This document shows, in pieces, positions 10,521-20,061 of a stretch of DNA of 64,000 bases. Both the position numbers and the translations under genes were made by a program. Source of the stretch: Nitrosomonas eutropha (GTDB lineage Bacteria; Pseudomonadota; Gammaproteobacteria; Burkholderiales; Nitrosomonadaceae); NCBI RefSeq assembly GCF_900116685.1, contig NZ_FPBL01000004.1, positions 124,001-188,000 on the forward strand. The letters run 5' to 3'. The notes beneath the pieces were generated by a model that did no database searches, was not told the DNA's origin, and was given only the letters and a program-made list of their open reading frames with translations. Numbering within the stretch: the stretch's first letter is position 1; each line of letters begins with the position of its first letter.

Positions 10521-11657
10521 TTAACTCTCTTGATAATCTACGTGTCTAAAAAAAGGATAATCCGTATAACCGTGTTCATCGCCACCATAGAAAGTACTGG
10601 TGTCGGGTGTCGCTAATGGTGAATCTTTACGCAGCCGTTCAACCAGATCAGGATTGCTGATGAACGGGCGGCCAAAGGCAATCAGATCTGCCTGACCGGT
10701 TTCGATTGCCTGCCGGGCAAGCGCGAAGTCGTAGCTGTTATTGAGCATCCAGGCGGCTTTGCCACCGGCATCGCGGTAAGCCTGCTTCAAGGTGGCATAA
10801 TCGAATGGTGTATTGCCCTGTTGATGATTGCGGGTGCCGCCAGTCGCGCCTTCAATAATGTGGATGTAGGACAGCGCGTGGCTGGTAAGGCCGCGTATCA
10901 CATGTTCAAACAGCAGTTGAGGTTCGGGGTCAAATATATCATTCGTCGGTGTGACAGGTGACAGGCGGATACCGGTGCGCGCTGCCCCGATTTCTTCTGT
11001 AACAGCTTTAACAACTGCAAACAGGAAGCGTGCACGGTTTTCAATGTTGCCGCCGTAGTCATCGCTGCGGTGGTTGGAACTCAAACGCAGGAATTGATCA
11101 ATCAGATAGCCGTTGGCAGCATGAATCTCTATACCATCAAAGCCGACTTCAATGGCTGCCCGCGCAGCACGACGGTAATCATCAATAATGCCGGGCAGTT
11201 CGCTGGCTGCCAGTGCACGCGGTAGCGAGGTGGGTACGAAACTGCCCTGGCCATCGGCATCAATCAGGTAGGTTTTGCTCTGTGCCTGAATGGCTGAGGG
11301 CGCTACCGGCGGTTGGTTATCCGGCTGAAGGGTATAGTGTGAAATTCTACCAACGTGCCACAGTTGTACAACAATTTTGCCGCCCTTGGCATGTACGACA
11401 TTGGTTACGGCGCGCCAGCCATCCAGCGCTTGCTGCGTATAAAGTCCAGGAACGTTGGCATAACCTTGCCCCTGCGCAGAGATCACTGTTGCTTCGGTGA
11501 TGATCAGCCCGGCACTAGCACGCTGTGCGTAGTAGGTGGCAGTGATGGGCTGCGGAACAGCACTGGGTGAACGGTTGCGTGTCAGCGGTGCCATGACAAT
11601 ACGGTTAGTCAGTTGCAAGCCGGAAAGATCGAATGAATCAAAAAGTGTGGTAGTCAT
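10521..11657 (-). CDS. Old Yellow Enzyme family alkene reductase
   Basis: FMN-dependent NAD(P)H:flavin oxidoreductase that reduces electrophilic alkenes and similar compounds in the cytosol. 378 residues, typical for the NemA/XenA-like group. The N-terminal LTNRIVMAPLTRNRS is diagnostic. The His/Asn pair that binds substrate is in EIHAANGYLIDQFL, and the FMN phosphate-binding FGRPFISNPDLV is near the C-terminus. The ATG at 11657 is clear. It lies 80 bases upstream of the cyclodeaminase-like gene on the same strand. The physiological substrate is unknown. Confidence 0.93.
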   Translation of the reverse strand: MTTTLFDSFDLSGLQLTNRIVMAPLTRNRSPSAVPQPITATYYAQRASAGLIITEATVISAQGQGYANVPGLYTQQALDGWRAVTNVVHAKGGKIVVQLWHVGRISHYTLQPDNQPPVAPSAIQAQSKTYLIDADGQGSFVPTSLPRALAASELPGIIDDYRRAARAAIEVGFDGIEIHAANGYLIDQFLRLSSNHRSDDYGGNIENRARFLFAVVKAVTEEIGAARTGIRLSPVTPTNDIFDPEPQLLFEHVIRGLTSHALSYIHIIEGATGGTRNHQQGNTPFDYATLKQAYRDAGGKAAWMLNNSYDFALARQAIETGQADLIAFGRPFISNPDLVERLRKDSPLATPDTSTFYGGDEHGYTDYPFFRHVDYQES

Positions 11658-12295
11658 GGCTTTTCTCGGAAATGGAGGAATTGAAATATCAGCAGGCAGT
11701 TGAAGAAGGCTGTCAATATATTTCTCGGTATTCTACGTCTGGAGTCAGGTATACGTTATGAATACTGGCTACTCATTGATTTTACCGGAATGCCTGTTGT
11801 GCGCGTTATTGCTGCAAAGTGTTGTACCCCATTTATGCGCTCAGAAGTCAAAAAATAGCAGCAAAGCCCTGAAAAAATGAGAGGGTGGCTGACATTGCAT
11901 GATTGACGGCCTACTTTGTAATCAGAAGGGGGTGTTGTGGGCGGATGCGGTGCCCGTTTTGTCTGCGTTGTAGAAGCGGTGAGAAAGAATGAGGCTATCA
12001 ACCGGCGCGGGGTTTTATTGCTTCTTCAGATCGTAATCGGAGCCGAATGTTTGTCCACTTTACGTTTCTGTGATTCGGCAGACGCTATATCGGCTCCGTA
12101 ATGTAGTACTGTTTGGGAATTTGTTATGGTAATGGCTGTTATTTCAACTTCCAAGAATAAAATGAGCAAGTATGACAAACAAGCAAATACACCATCTGGG
12201 CTTACTACGCGTGATTTATCCGGCTTTTCTGGGAGAACTCCATAGGACATGAAACGAGCGGGGTGCTTGCAGGAAGCCGGAAGATGGGATTTTAA
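11658..12295. other. About 640 bp without a recognisable gene
   Basis: The only open frames here (for example 11756-12001 and 12026-12307 on the minus strand) have compositions like random translation and no recognisable motif. No tRNA-like fold or promoter of good quality stands out. It may be remnant DNA between the Old Yellow Enzyme gene and the decayed helicase. Confidence 0.5.
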
Positions 12296-12440
12296 GAACC
12301 TGTTCAATATCTCCCTGAAGGGTGCATTACGGCGTTGAAATTGAACTCAAAATGTTCACTCACATACTTCAAGTATGCTCTGCTTCCTCGTTCAATTTTG
12401 CCTTGCACTGCATCCCTTGATCAAGATCTCGAACAGGTTC
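12296..12440. repeat. Fold-back repeat, copy B (145 bp, complete)
   Basis: Full copy running from GAACCTGTTCAATATCTC to GATCTCGAACAGGTTC. The termini are inverted repeats, and the two halves pair imperfectly along their whole length around CATACTTCAAGTATG. TAA occurs just outside both ends, which fits a 3-bp target duplication. It lies 45 bases upstream of the helicase pseudogene start. Confidence 0.92.
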
Positions 12441-12484
12441 TAAGAAATATATGTGGGCCGTAGAAAGGGGCTATTCAACAGAAC

Positions 12485-15167
12485 ATGATAACCCAATCAA
12501 AATCTGCAACTGTTGCATTGTCTTTGTCACTTACTCCTGCCGGTCGTCTGTCGTGCCTGCCTGATCCGGAAGCGCCATCATTGCCTGTCGGAATAGCCGA
12601 AGAAGTTGTCGCGGCTTTTGCAGTTGATGCAGGACATGGCTTGTTACAGTTGGGAAGCGCGTATGTTGCTATGGCGCTGCCGCCAGTGTGGGCGTACTGG
12701 CGCGATTTCGCGGTACGTTACCTGACCGCACTGTGTATTGCGCCTGATGCAGGAACAGTCCCACTACCCGATACGCTGATACTTGAGACGCTGATTCTCG
12801 ATGTGCCGCCCATGTCTGGTGCTGAATATCTCTCACCAGAAATATTAGCTGCGCTGTGGAGCGGAACTGGTACGGCGCTGGAAAGCGAGCGTTCTGCCAG
12901 CGGATTGTCGCTAGCAGAATTCCTGAAAATAAGACATCCGGCCTAGAATCTGGTCGGGCGCGTGCATTTTAATCTCGCCGAGAACCGCAAGGATCTGGAT
13001 ATGCCGTTTGCTTTCCTGGCAACGTATACCACGCGGCTCTCAATTTACGGCAAGGCGCAACATTTGCCACTTTCGCAGGCGCTTATCGAATTTTCCGGCA
13101 GTCGTAAGAAGGCACAACTGCTCGCGTTGCTGATGCCGATACAGCGCGCGGCGGAGCAGTGCGAATGGATCGCTGCAATGATCGAATCCGGTGAGATTTA
13201 TCATCTCTTGCGCTGGCAGGTGGAGGATGCCATACACCTTCTTGACGATCTGCCACGCATCGAGGCTGCTGGCATCGTGGTGCGCATGCCCGCTCAATGG
13301 CAGGCCGGGCGCCCGGCTCGTCCCAGGGTTCGCGCCGCTCTGGGTGCCGGTGCACCTTCCCGTCTGGGGTTGGATGCACTGCTCGATTTCCATATGGATG
13401 TGATGATCAATGGAGAACCGCTGACCGCCGAGGAGATTCGCGCCATGCTGATGGTTTGCAGTGGATACGTGGTAAGTAGATTGAGGTGAATCGCGAGTAA
13501 CTCTCGCACGTCATCGATCGTTTCCGGGAAATTGAGGCCGATGTGGCGCATGGCTTGCCGCTGGCGGAAGCCATGCGCCTGCTTGCTGGCGCGACACTCG
13601 ACGAAGAAGCACCGGATCCGGATTGGGCGGAATTTGTGGCAGGACCATGGCTGGCCGAAACATTGCGTGGTCTGCGGGCACCTAGTACGCTGGCTGCCGT
13701 GGATCCCGGCCCTGTGCTCAATGCTACACTGCGTCCCTATCAGCAGGAGGGCGTGCGCTGGTTGTCGTTTCTCACCCGTCTCGGGCTGGGTGCCTGTCTG
13801 GCCGATGACATGGGTCTGGGCAAGACTATCCAGGTGCTGGCGTTGTTATTTTTATTCAAGCGAGACGGGACGGATGGCACACTCACTGCGCGTCCCAGTC
13901 TGCCCGTTGCACCGGCTTCCCTGCTTGCCAACTGGATGCAGGAAGCGGCGCGTTTTGCACCCGATCTGTGTTGTATGCTGGCTCATCCTTCGGGAATGGC
14001 GCGCGAGGCATTGCAGGCACTGGATGCGCAACAATTGACTGGTGTCGATTTGGTGGTGACAACTTACGGCACGCTGCCGCGACTACCAAAATTGAGGGAG
14101 GTGAGCTGGCGACTGGTTGTAATTGACGAGGCACAGGCGATCAAGAATCCGGCAGCCAAACAGACACGTGAGGTAAAAAAACTCAAAGCCGATGCACGTA
14201 TTGCGTTGACTGGCACGCCGGTGGAAAACCGGCTTTCCGACCTTTGGTCGATTTTCGATTTTACGCATCCCGGTTTGCTGGGTTCGGAGCGTGTTTTTTC
14301 CGGGTTTACCAAACGGTTATCGGAAACAGGGCATTTCGGGCCGTTGCGCATACTGATTGCACCCTACATCCTGCGGCGCCTGAAGACGGACAAGCGCATC
14401 ATTTCTGATCTGCCGGACAAAACCGAATTGTCTGCCTGGTGTTCCCTGAGCACAGTGCAGGCGATCCATTACCAGGAGGCGGTAAAGGCGCTGGCTCGTG
14501 CGCTGGGATCATCGGTTGAAGGTATTGGGCGCAGAGGACTGGTGTTGTCTTTTTAATGCGTTTCAAGCAGATTTGCAACCATCCTTCGCAATGGTTGAAC
14601 GATGGCGGCTGGAAACCTGAAGAGAGCGGTAAATTTGTGCGCTTGCGCGAAATTGCCGAGACAGTGGCGGCCCGGCAGGAGAAGTTGCTTGTATTTACGC
14701 AGTTTCAGGAGACCACCGCACCACTGGCTGCCTTTCTTGGTAGCGTGTTCGGGCGAGAAGGGCTGGTGCTGCATGGCGGAACACCAGTAGTTCGGCGACG
14801 CGAACTGGTCAGGCGCTTTCAGGAGGATGAAAGTGTTCCATTCTTTGTGCTGTCCATCAAGGCGGGCGGATCAGGTCTTAATCTCACGGTCGCCTCGCAT
14901 GTCGTCCATTTTGATCGTTGGTGGAATCCGGCCGTGGAAAATCAGGCAACCGATCGTGCCTATCGTATCGGCCAGCACAAAAATGTACTGGTGCATAAAT
15001 TTATTTGTCGTGGCACCATTGAGGAACGCATCGACGAGCTGATTCGCGCCAAGCAGCAACTAGTACAGGATGTGGTCGAAGGAAGCGGGGAAATCAATCT
15101 CACTGAGATGAGCGATGAGGCATTGCTCGATCTGGTGAAACTGGACATTCACGCAGCAGGGGAATGA
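12485..15167 (+). pseudogene. SNF2-family DEAD/DEAH helicase, broken by stops and frameshifts
   Basis: The remains cover an entire bacterial SNF2 helicase. The N-terminal region is at 12485-13489. The helicase core has motif I DDMGLGKT, motif II VIDEAQ, motif III LTGTPVEN, motif V IKAGGSGLNLT and motif VI RAYRIGQ up to 15167. At least five lesions are visible: TAG at 12944-12946 where relatives continue NLVGRVHFNL, a frame change near 13453, TAG at 13477-13479, TAA at 13498-13500, and loss of one T in the T-run at 14550-14554. Intact proteins of this group are commonly paired with a SWIM zinc-finger gene, as here. The second half could still yield fragments. Confidence 0.9.
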
Positions 15168-15170
15168 TTT

Positions 15171-16097
15171 ATGAGTGACTGGGACTGGAAACCGTATGTG
15201 CCGGTGGCCAAGCGGCGTGAACAGGCCAACCGCGCTGTGGAGAAGGCAAGGAAGGCCGGCAAGGATTTATTTCCTGTTGTAGTGACTTCGCGCACCATTG
15301 CCAGAACTTTTTGAGGCAAAGCCTGGTGCGCTAATCTGGAGGCTTACAGCGACTATGAAAGCCGTTTGCCGCGCGGGCGCGCCTATGTGCGTAATGGTGC
15401 GGTGATCGATTTGAAGATCGAGCCGGGCCGGGTGATTGCACAGGTAATAGGTTCTCGTCGTTACCGGGTCGAGATCGGCATCGTACCGCTTCCTGCCGCA
15501 AGGTGGAAGAAGCTGGTTGAGGACTGTACGGGCTCTATCGCCACACTACTGGAGCTGCTGCAAGGAAAATTTTCCAAAGCCGTTATGGCGCGCCTGTGTG
15601 AACCAAAGAGCGGGATGTTTCCATCGCCGCAGGAGATCAGTCTCGGCTGCTCCTGTCCCGATTGGGCAACGATGTGTAAACATGTTGCTGCGGTGCTCTA
15701 TGGTGTTGGTGCACGGCTGGATGAACAGCCAGAGCTGCTGTTCGTGCTGCGTCAGGTCGATGCCAATGACTTGCTGACTGCCCAGGTGGCTGTTATCCCT
15801 GCTAAGGTGAAGCAGCCCGCGAAGGCAAAGGTGCTTGATGATGCTGCGCTGGCGGATGTATTCGGTATCGAGATGGCCACATTGGATGTTTCGGTCGATG
15901 TTCCGGTTGAACAGGTGTCCGGGAGGCGGCGAGTGGCAACTGTGACGAAAACGGCAAAAGCAACAAAAGCAACAAAAGCAACGGCGGTAACAACCACTAC
16001 GGAACCCGCAAAGAATGCGGCTGCAAAGACAGCTTGGGCAGTTGTCACGAAGAAGAAGGTTGTCACTTCCAAGGTTGCCGCACAGCGAGACAAATGA
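15171..16097 (+). pseudogene. SWIM zinc-finger protein, interrupted by an in-frame TGA
   Basis: The frame opens at the ATG at 15171 (MSDWDWKPYVPVAKRR) three bases after the helicase stop. It is interrupted by TGA at 15312-15314 within TRTIARTF-stop-GKAWC, where relatives have Trp. The frame then stays open to 16097. The SWIM zinc finger is clear as CSCPDWATMCKHVAAVLYG. The C-terminal tail is low-complexity Lys/Ala/Thr, partly from three 9-bp tandem repeats at 15956-15982. Loss of one codon leaves a possible restart downstream, but the gene shares the decay of its helicase partner. Confidence 0.85.
15956..15982 (+). repeat. Three tandem 9-bp repeats (AAAAGCAAC)
   Basis: Three exact copies of AAAAGCAAC in frame within the SWIM gene remnant encode a Lys-Ala-Thr triplet repeat. 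A change of one unit would keep the frame. Confidence 0.85.
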
Positions 16098-16205
16098 GCG
16101 GTGTGTGGCGGGTATGGGCCCGGTTTCCTTGGGAATAGCTGCGCGTGCTATCATCAACCAGCAAAAAAAGATTCTTGTTTTCAGTAACGTATCTCAATTT
16201 AAACC

Positions 16206-16778
16206 ATGAAAAAAAATACAACTATTGAGAAAATTAAGGCACCAGAGTTGATCACTTCAGGCTGGTTGAATGCATCTGAGCCGGTTACGCTGGCCTCTCT
16301 GCGCGGCAAGGTAGTATTAATGCATGCCTTTCAGATGTTATGCCCTGGCTGCGTGCAGCAGGGGATTCCGCAGGCGCAGCAGGTATTTAATGAATTTGAT
16401 CCGGAGCGGGTGGCAGTAATTGGTCTGCATACGGTTTTCGAGCATCATGAAGTTATGGGACGCGATGCGCTGGAGGTGTTTGCCTATGAGTACCGGCTGC
16501 GTTTTCCGATCGGAATCGACAAGCCGAATGGGCAGCATTCCATTCCGCATACGATGATGACTTACCACATGCAGGGCACGCCAACCACGATTCTGGTAGA
16601 TAAAACCGGCCACTTGCGTTTGCACAAATTTGGCCACGTTAGCGATCTTCTGTTGGGAGTTTCAATCGGGACATTGCTGGCCGAAGAAGTCTCTGACAAG
16701 GAACTGGCAGCGGCTTCAGCAGCAGATCAATCCAGCGATACACAGCCAGGGTGCGATGATGAGGGCTGTCGGGTTTGA
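16206..16778 (+). CDS. TlpA-like redoxin
   Basis: 190-residue thioredoxin-fold protein of the TlpA/AhpC-TSA type. The redox motif CPGC is at residues 46-49, and the cis-proline region reads GTPTTILVDKTG. The beta-strand/helix order fits a peroxiredoxin-like thiol reductase. There is no obvious signal peptide, so it probably acts in the cytosol. An extra C-terminal tail carries two more cysteines (CDDEGC) just before the end, which could act as a resolving pair or a metal site. It stands alone, downstream of the decayed SWIM gene. Confidence 0.8.
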   Translation: MKKNTTIEKIKAPELITSGWLNASEPVTLASLRGKVVLMHAFQMLCPGCVQQGIPQAQQVFNEFDPERVAVIGLHTVFEHHEVMGRDALEVFAYEYRLRFPIGIDKPNGQHSIPHTMMTYHMQGTPTTILVDKTGHLRLHKFGHVSDLLLGVSIGTLLAEEVSDKELAAASAADQSSDTQPGCDDEGCRV

Positions 16779-16890
16779 TGAAAACGGGTTGATTATCGGA
16801 TTGCCACAGCCTCTGCGGGCTTTACGATGACGAAGTGAGTACCGATTACGTGCTGGTGGAATGACGTGTGGGTGAGGTAATGACAAATGT

Positions 16891-16984
16891 CGTCTTTGCG
16901 AACGCCAACGGTGTGAAGCAATCCAGTGATCGTGGTAGCGAAGGTGCTGGATTGCCGCGTTGGCCTGGCCTCCTCGCAAAGACA
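16891..16984. repeat. Palindromic interspersed repeat of the 'GTC-TTGCGA / GCAATCCA' type
   Basis: The ends GTCTTTGCGA (16892-16901) and TCGCAAAGAC (16974-16983) are inverted. Inside are the further inverted pairs GCCAACG/CGTTGGC (16904-16910, 16958-16964) and GCAATCCAG/CTGGATTGC (16918-16926, 16947-16955). This layout matches a class of short palindromic repeats common in many bacterial genomes. It lies between the redoxin gene and gloB, both of which end here. Confidence 0.8.
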
Positions 16985-17078
16985 GAAATCTTGTAGCTTA
17001 AATTACCTTTGTAAAAGGTGGTATGAATCAGTCCGCCACCACGCAATCATTGCATTCATGATCGCGATGACGAGGTGC

Positions 17079-17846
17079 CTACTGAAAGTTATTTTTCCAG
17101 TCGCGGATTGCAGCAAAAACGCTGACTGGATCATTAAGGTGCCGGCCAACATGCTGGCTGGCGCTGTGGATAATAGCTGGTTGATCACAGCGCAAAAACG
17201 GATTGGTGGCTTTTTCCATAGCCAGGCTGGAGGGGAGTGTGGGTATATTCTGCTCCAGTTTTTCTTCCACAGTGCTTTCCAGTTGGATTAAATCGGGGTT
17301 GTCAGGGTCGATTATTCGGGCAAACCGGATATTGGCCAGCGTGTATTCATGAGCGCAATAAACCAGGGTTTTATCCGGCAGACTGGCCAGTTTCTGTAAA
17401 GAAGTAAACATTTGTTGCGCGTTGCCTTCAAAGATTCGTCCGCAACCACAAGCAAATAGTGTATCCCCGCAAAACAGGCAATTATGGCCATGATAGGCAA
17501 TATGGCCCGCGGTGTGTCCGGGGATATCCAGCACATTGAATTCCAGCGATAGTTCCGGGAAGCTGAGCATATCTCCCTCCGTTAATGGATGGGTCAGCCC
17601 CGGTATTTTTTCATGGACAGGGCCGTAGACAGGTATCGCAAATTCCTGCACCAGTGAGGGGATGCCGCCCGTGTGATCGTGGTGGTGATGTGTGCAGAGT
17701 ATGGCAATTGGTTGCAAGTTCTGCTGGCTTATCCAGGTGAGAACTGGTGTTGCATCACCTGGGTCTATGATGAGTGCGGACTGTTGATTGTGAACGATCC
17801 AGATATAATTGTCTTTAAAGGCGCGGATGGGAAAAATACTGATCAT
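17079..17846 (-). CDS. gloB: Hydroxyacylglutathione hydrolase (glyoxalase II)
   Basis: Hydrolyses S-lactoylglutathione to lactate and glutathione in methylglyoxal detoxification. It is a cytosolic metallo-beta-lactamase-fold enzyme. The metal motif THHHHDH is at residues 52-58, with further ligands in GHTAGHIAY and FCGDTLFACGCGR and in YCAHEYT. The 255-residue length is standard. It is divergent from the methyltransferase gene; this gloB/methyltransferase/rnhA/dnaQ order is conserved in betaproteobacteria. Confidence 0.96.
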   Translation of the reverse strand: MISIFPIRAFKDNYIWIVHNQQSALIIDPGDATPVLTWISQQNLQPIAILCTHHHHDHTGGIPSLVQEFAIPVYGPVHEKIPGLTHPLTEGDMLSFPELSLEFNVLDIPGHTAGHIAYHGHNCLFCGDTLFACGCGRIFEGNAQQMFTSLQKLASLPDKTLVYCAHEYTLANIRFARIIDPDNPDLIQLESTVEEKLEQNIPTLPSSLAMEKATNPFLRCDQPAIIHSASQHVGRHLNDPVSVFAAIRDWKNNFQ

Positions 17847-17905
17847 CTTTTCTCCTTGCAGGACATGACAAACGAATCATCATCATAACTAATCATTCTG
17901 ACAAT

Positions 17906-18640
17906 ATGTTTGATTCTGCATTACAGCAAAATATGCAACAGTGGTTTGAAACTGCATTAGGACAGTACGTGCTGGAGCAGGAGCAGCGTTATTTCGATCG
18001 TGTTGTGGCGGATGTTTTCGGTTATAACGCGACCCAGATTGGTTTTGCCGGATTTGATTTTTTGCGGAACAACCGGATGCCTTTCAAGTTTGTGCTCGGT
18101 GTGGAAAAAGGAGCTTCAGCCAGTGCGTACCCTGGTTTTTTACCGATCAGGAGTAATAGTCTGGATCTGGTGCTATTACCACACACACTGGAATTTAATT
18201 CATATCCTCTCCAGATTTTTCACGAAGTGCAGCGGGTGCTGATTGATGAGGGCAGGGTCATCATCAGTGGATTCAATCCTTTCAGTCTCTGGGGGATACG
18301 CCGGCGCATGGCAAAATCCAGAATGGATTTTCCGTGGCATGGTCGTTTTATTGATTTGTCGCGTGTGAAGGACTGGCTGGAATTGCTTGATTTTGAAATC
18401 GTTGCCGGGCAGTTTGGCTGTTATGTCCCGCCGTGTACCGGGGAAAAATGGCTTTCCCGGTTGCGTTTTATGGAGGCAGCTGGAGATCGTTGGTGGCCTG
18501 TTGCCGGGGGGGTATATTTTTTGCAGGCGGTCAAGCATGAATGTGGTATGCACATCATTAAACCTCACTGGGAAAATCCATCTGCCCGCGAGAGGAGAGC
18601 AGCAGCCGTTCCACAAATAGAGCTCGGGGGAGATGGGTAA
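17906..18640 (+). CDS. Class I SAM-dependent methyltransferase
   Basis: 244 residues. The sequence shows a weak Rossmann-type methyltransferase fold. The segment SLDLVLLPHTLEFNSYPLQIFHEVQRVLIDEGRVIISGFNP corresponds to the post-motif II/III region, but the usual glycine-rich motif I is not well conserved. No substrate is known for this family. Its position between gloB (divergent) and rnhA (same strand) is conserved in related bacteria. The ATG at 17906 is chosen because the upstream gene is divergent and the frame opens there. Confidence 0.8.
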   Translation: MFDSALQQNMQQWFETALGQYVLEQEQRYFDRVVADVFGYNATQIGFAGFDFLRNNRMPFKFVLGVEKGASASAYPGFLPIRSNSLDLVLLPHTLEFNSYPLQIFHEVQRVLIDEGRVIISGFNPFSLWGIRRRMAKSRMDFPWHGRFIDLSRVKDWLELLDFEIVAGQFGCYVPPCTGEKWLSRLRFMEAAGDRWWPVAGGVYFLQAVKHECGMHIIKPHWENPSARERRAAAVPQIELGGDG

Positions 18641-18697
18641 TTTCCGGAGTTGCGGGGTAATGCGAAAAGAGTGGATAGGTTGATAACGGGAATAAAT

Positions 18698-19186
18698 ATG
18701 CAATTGAAAAGTGATGGGAAACGGGTGGAAATTTTTACGGATGGTGCCTGCAAGGGTAATCCAGGCCCGGGAGGATGGGGAGTTTGTTTACATTTCAATG
18801 GCGAAACACTGGAATTTTTCGGGGGGGAGCCCGTAACCACGAACAATCGTATGGAGTTACTGGCTGCTATTCGTGCCTTGCGGGAACTGGAATCCCTGGA
18901 AGATAACGGACAGCAGCCCTTGCTGGTACAGCTGTATACCGATTCGCAGTATGTGCAGAAAGGAATCAGTGAATGGATACACGGCTGGAAGAGGCGCGGG
19001 TGGCGGACAGCGGATAAAAAACCGGTCAAGAATGAAGCGTTGTGGAGAGAGCTGGATGATTTATCTCAACGTCATCAGGTTGAATGGTTCTGGGTGCGGG
19101 GACATAATGGACATGCAGGTAATGAGCGGGCCGATAGGCTTGCCAATCAGGGAGTGGAATCGGTATTATCTGAAAAGTCAGATTGA
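18698..19186 (+). CDS. rnhA: Ribonuclease HI
   Basis: Degrades the RNA strand of RNA-DNA hybrids in the cytosol. The catalytic acids are visible: Asp in [16 protein letters not shown] near residue 15, Glu in NNRMELLA, and Asp in YTDSQYV, with the late histidine/aspartate pair in [13 protein letters not shown] chose the ATG at 18698 because the 162-residue product then begins close to the conserved core. An in-frame TTG at 18650 would add 16 unconserved residues. The dnaQ start lies 11 bases after its stop. Confidence 0.96.
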   Translation: MQLKSDGKRVEIFTDGACKGNPGPGGWGVCLHFNGETLEFFGGEPVTTNNRMELLAAIRALRELESLEDNGQQPLLVQLYTDSQYVQKGISEWIHGWKRRGWRTADKKPVKNEALWRELDDLSQRHQVEWFWVRGHNGHAGNERADRLANQGVESVLSEKSD

Positions 19187-19197
19187 CCGGACAGATT

Positions 19198-19905
19198 ATG
19201 CGCTACATCTTTCTCGATACTGAAACGACCGGCCTGGATCCGGCGCTGGGGCATCGTATTGTCGAAATAGCAGCGGTAGAGGTGTGTAATCGGTGTTTGA
19301 CCGGCCGCCATTTTCATCGTTATCTCAATCCCGGGCGGGAGAGTGATGAAGGCGCGCTGCGGGTGCATGGACTGACCCGGGAATTCTTGCGAGATAAACC
19401 CGTTTTCCAGAAAATTTGTAGCGAGTTTCTGGGATTCATAGAAGACGCCGAAATTCTCATTCATAACGCGCCATTTGACGTAGGCTTCATCAATCACGAA
19501 CTTAGTTTGATCCAGTTGGAGCCCATGCAGAATTATTGCCTGGAGATTGTTGATACGTTGATGCTGGCAAAGGAGCTGCATCCGGGGAAACGAAACAATC
19601 TGGATGCGTTATGTGAGCGTTATCAGATTGATAACGCTCACAGAACACTGCATGGCGCTTTGCTGGATGCAGAATTGCTGGCCGAAGTTTATCTGGCAAT
19701 GACGCGCGGCCAGGAAAGTTTACTGATGGAACCGGAAGTTCCGGAAGAGGGACAGTCTTGCGATTCAAGGCTGCGTGCAATAGAAAACTTTACATTGATC
19801 GTTCAGTCCGTCAGCCAAACAGAACTTGAATTGCATGACCGGCTGTTGGAGCGTATCAACACAGAAAGCAAGGGAAATTGTTTGTGGAACAGCAGCCCAG
19901 GTTAA
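19198..19905 (+). CDS. dnaQ: DNA polymerase III epsilon subunit (proofreading exonuclease)
   Basis: 3'-5' proofreading exonuclease of the replicative polymerase. The catalytic pair in LDTETTG lies at residues 7 and 9; exonuclease II HNAPFDVGFINHEL and the exo III segment (HGALLDAELLAEVY) are intact. The product has 235 residues. The ATG at 19198 is preferred over a TTG at 19183 that overlaps the rnhA stop. It converges on the aminotransferase gene, and fold-back repeat copy C fills the gap. Confidence 0.95.
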   Translation: MRYIFLDTETTGLDPALGHRIVEIAAVEVCNRCLTGRHFHRYLNPGRESDEGALRVHGLTREFLRDKPVFQKICSEFLGFIEDAEILIHNAPFDVGFINHELSLIQLEPMQNYCLEIVDTLMLAKELHPGKRNNLDALCERYQIDNAHRTLHGALLDAELLAEVYLAMTRGQESLLMEPEVPEEGQSCDSRLRAIENFTLIVQSVSQTELELHDRLLERINTESKGNCLWNSSPG

Positions 19906-19920
19906 TCAGGGATTCCCTAA

Positions 19921-20061
19921 GAACTTGTTCAATATCTCACTGAAGGGTGCATTACGGTGTTGAAATTGAACTCAAAATGCTCACATACTTCAAGTATGCT
20001 CTGCTTTCTCGTTCAATTTTGCCTTGCACTGCATCCCTTGATCGAGACCTTGAACAGGTTC
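19921..20061. repeat. Fold-back repeat, copy C (141 bp, complete)
   Basis: Begins GAACTTGTTCAATATCTC and ends CCTTGAACAGGTTC. TAA lies just outside both ends. It is four bases shorter than copy B in the ACTCACATACTT region. It lies between the convergent dnaQ and aminotransferase genes. Its last base plus the flanking TA form the aminotransferase TAG stop codon. Confidence 0.92.

Noticed and set aside
15312..15314. TGA inside the SWIM gene as a possible selenocysteine codon
   Set aside because: Relatives have Trp here and no selenocysteine insertion element is visible; the neighbouring helicase is also broken, so decay is simpler.
16779..17078. Open frames between the redoxin gene and gloB
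   Set aside because: They lie over the palindromic repeat and have no coding character.
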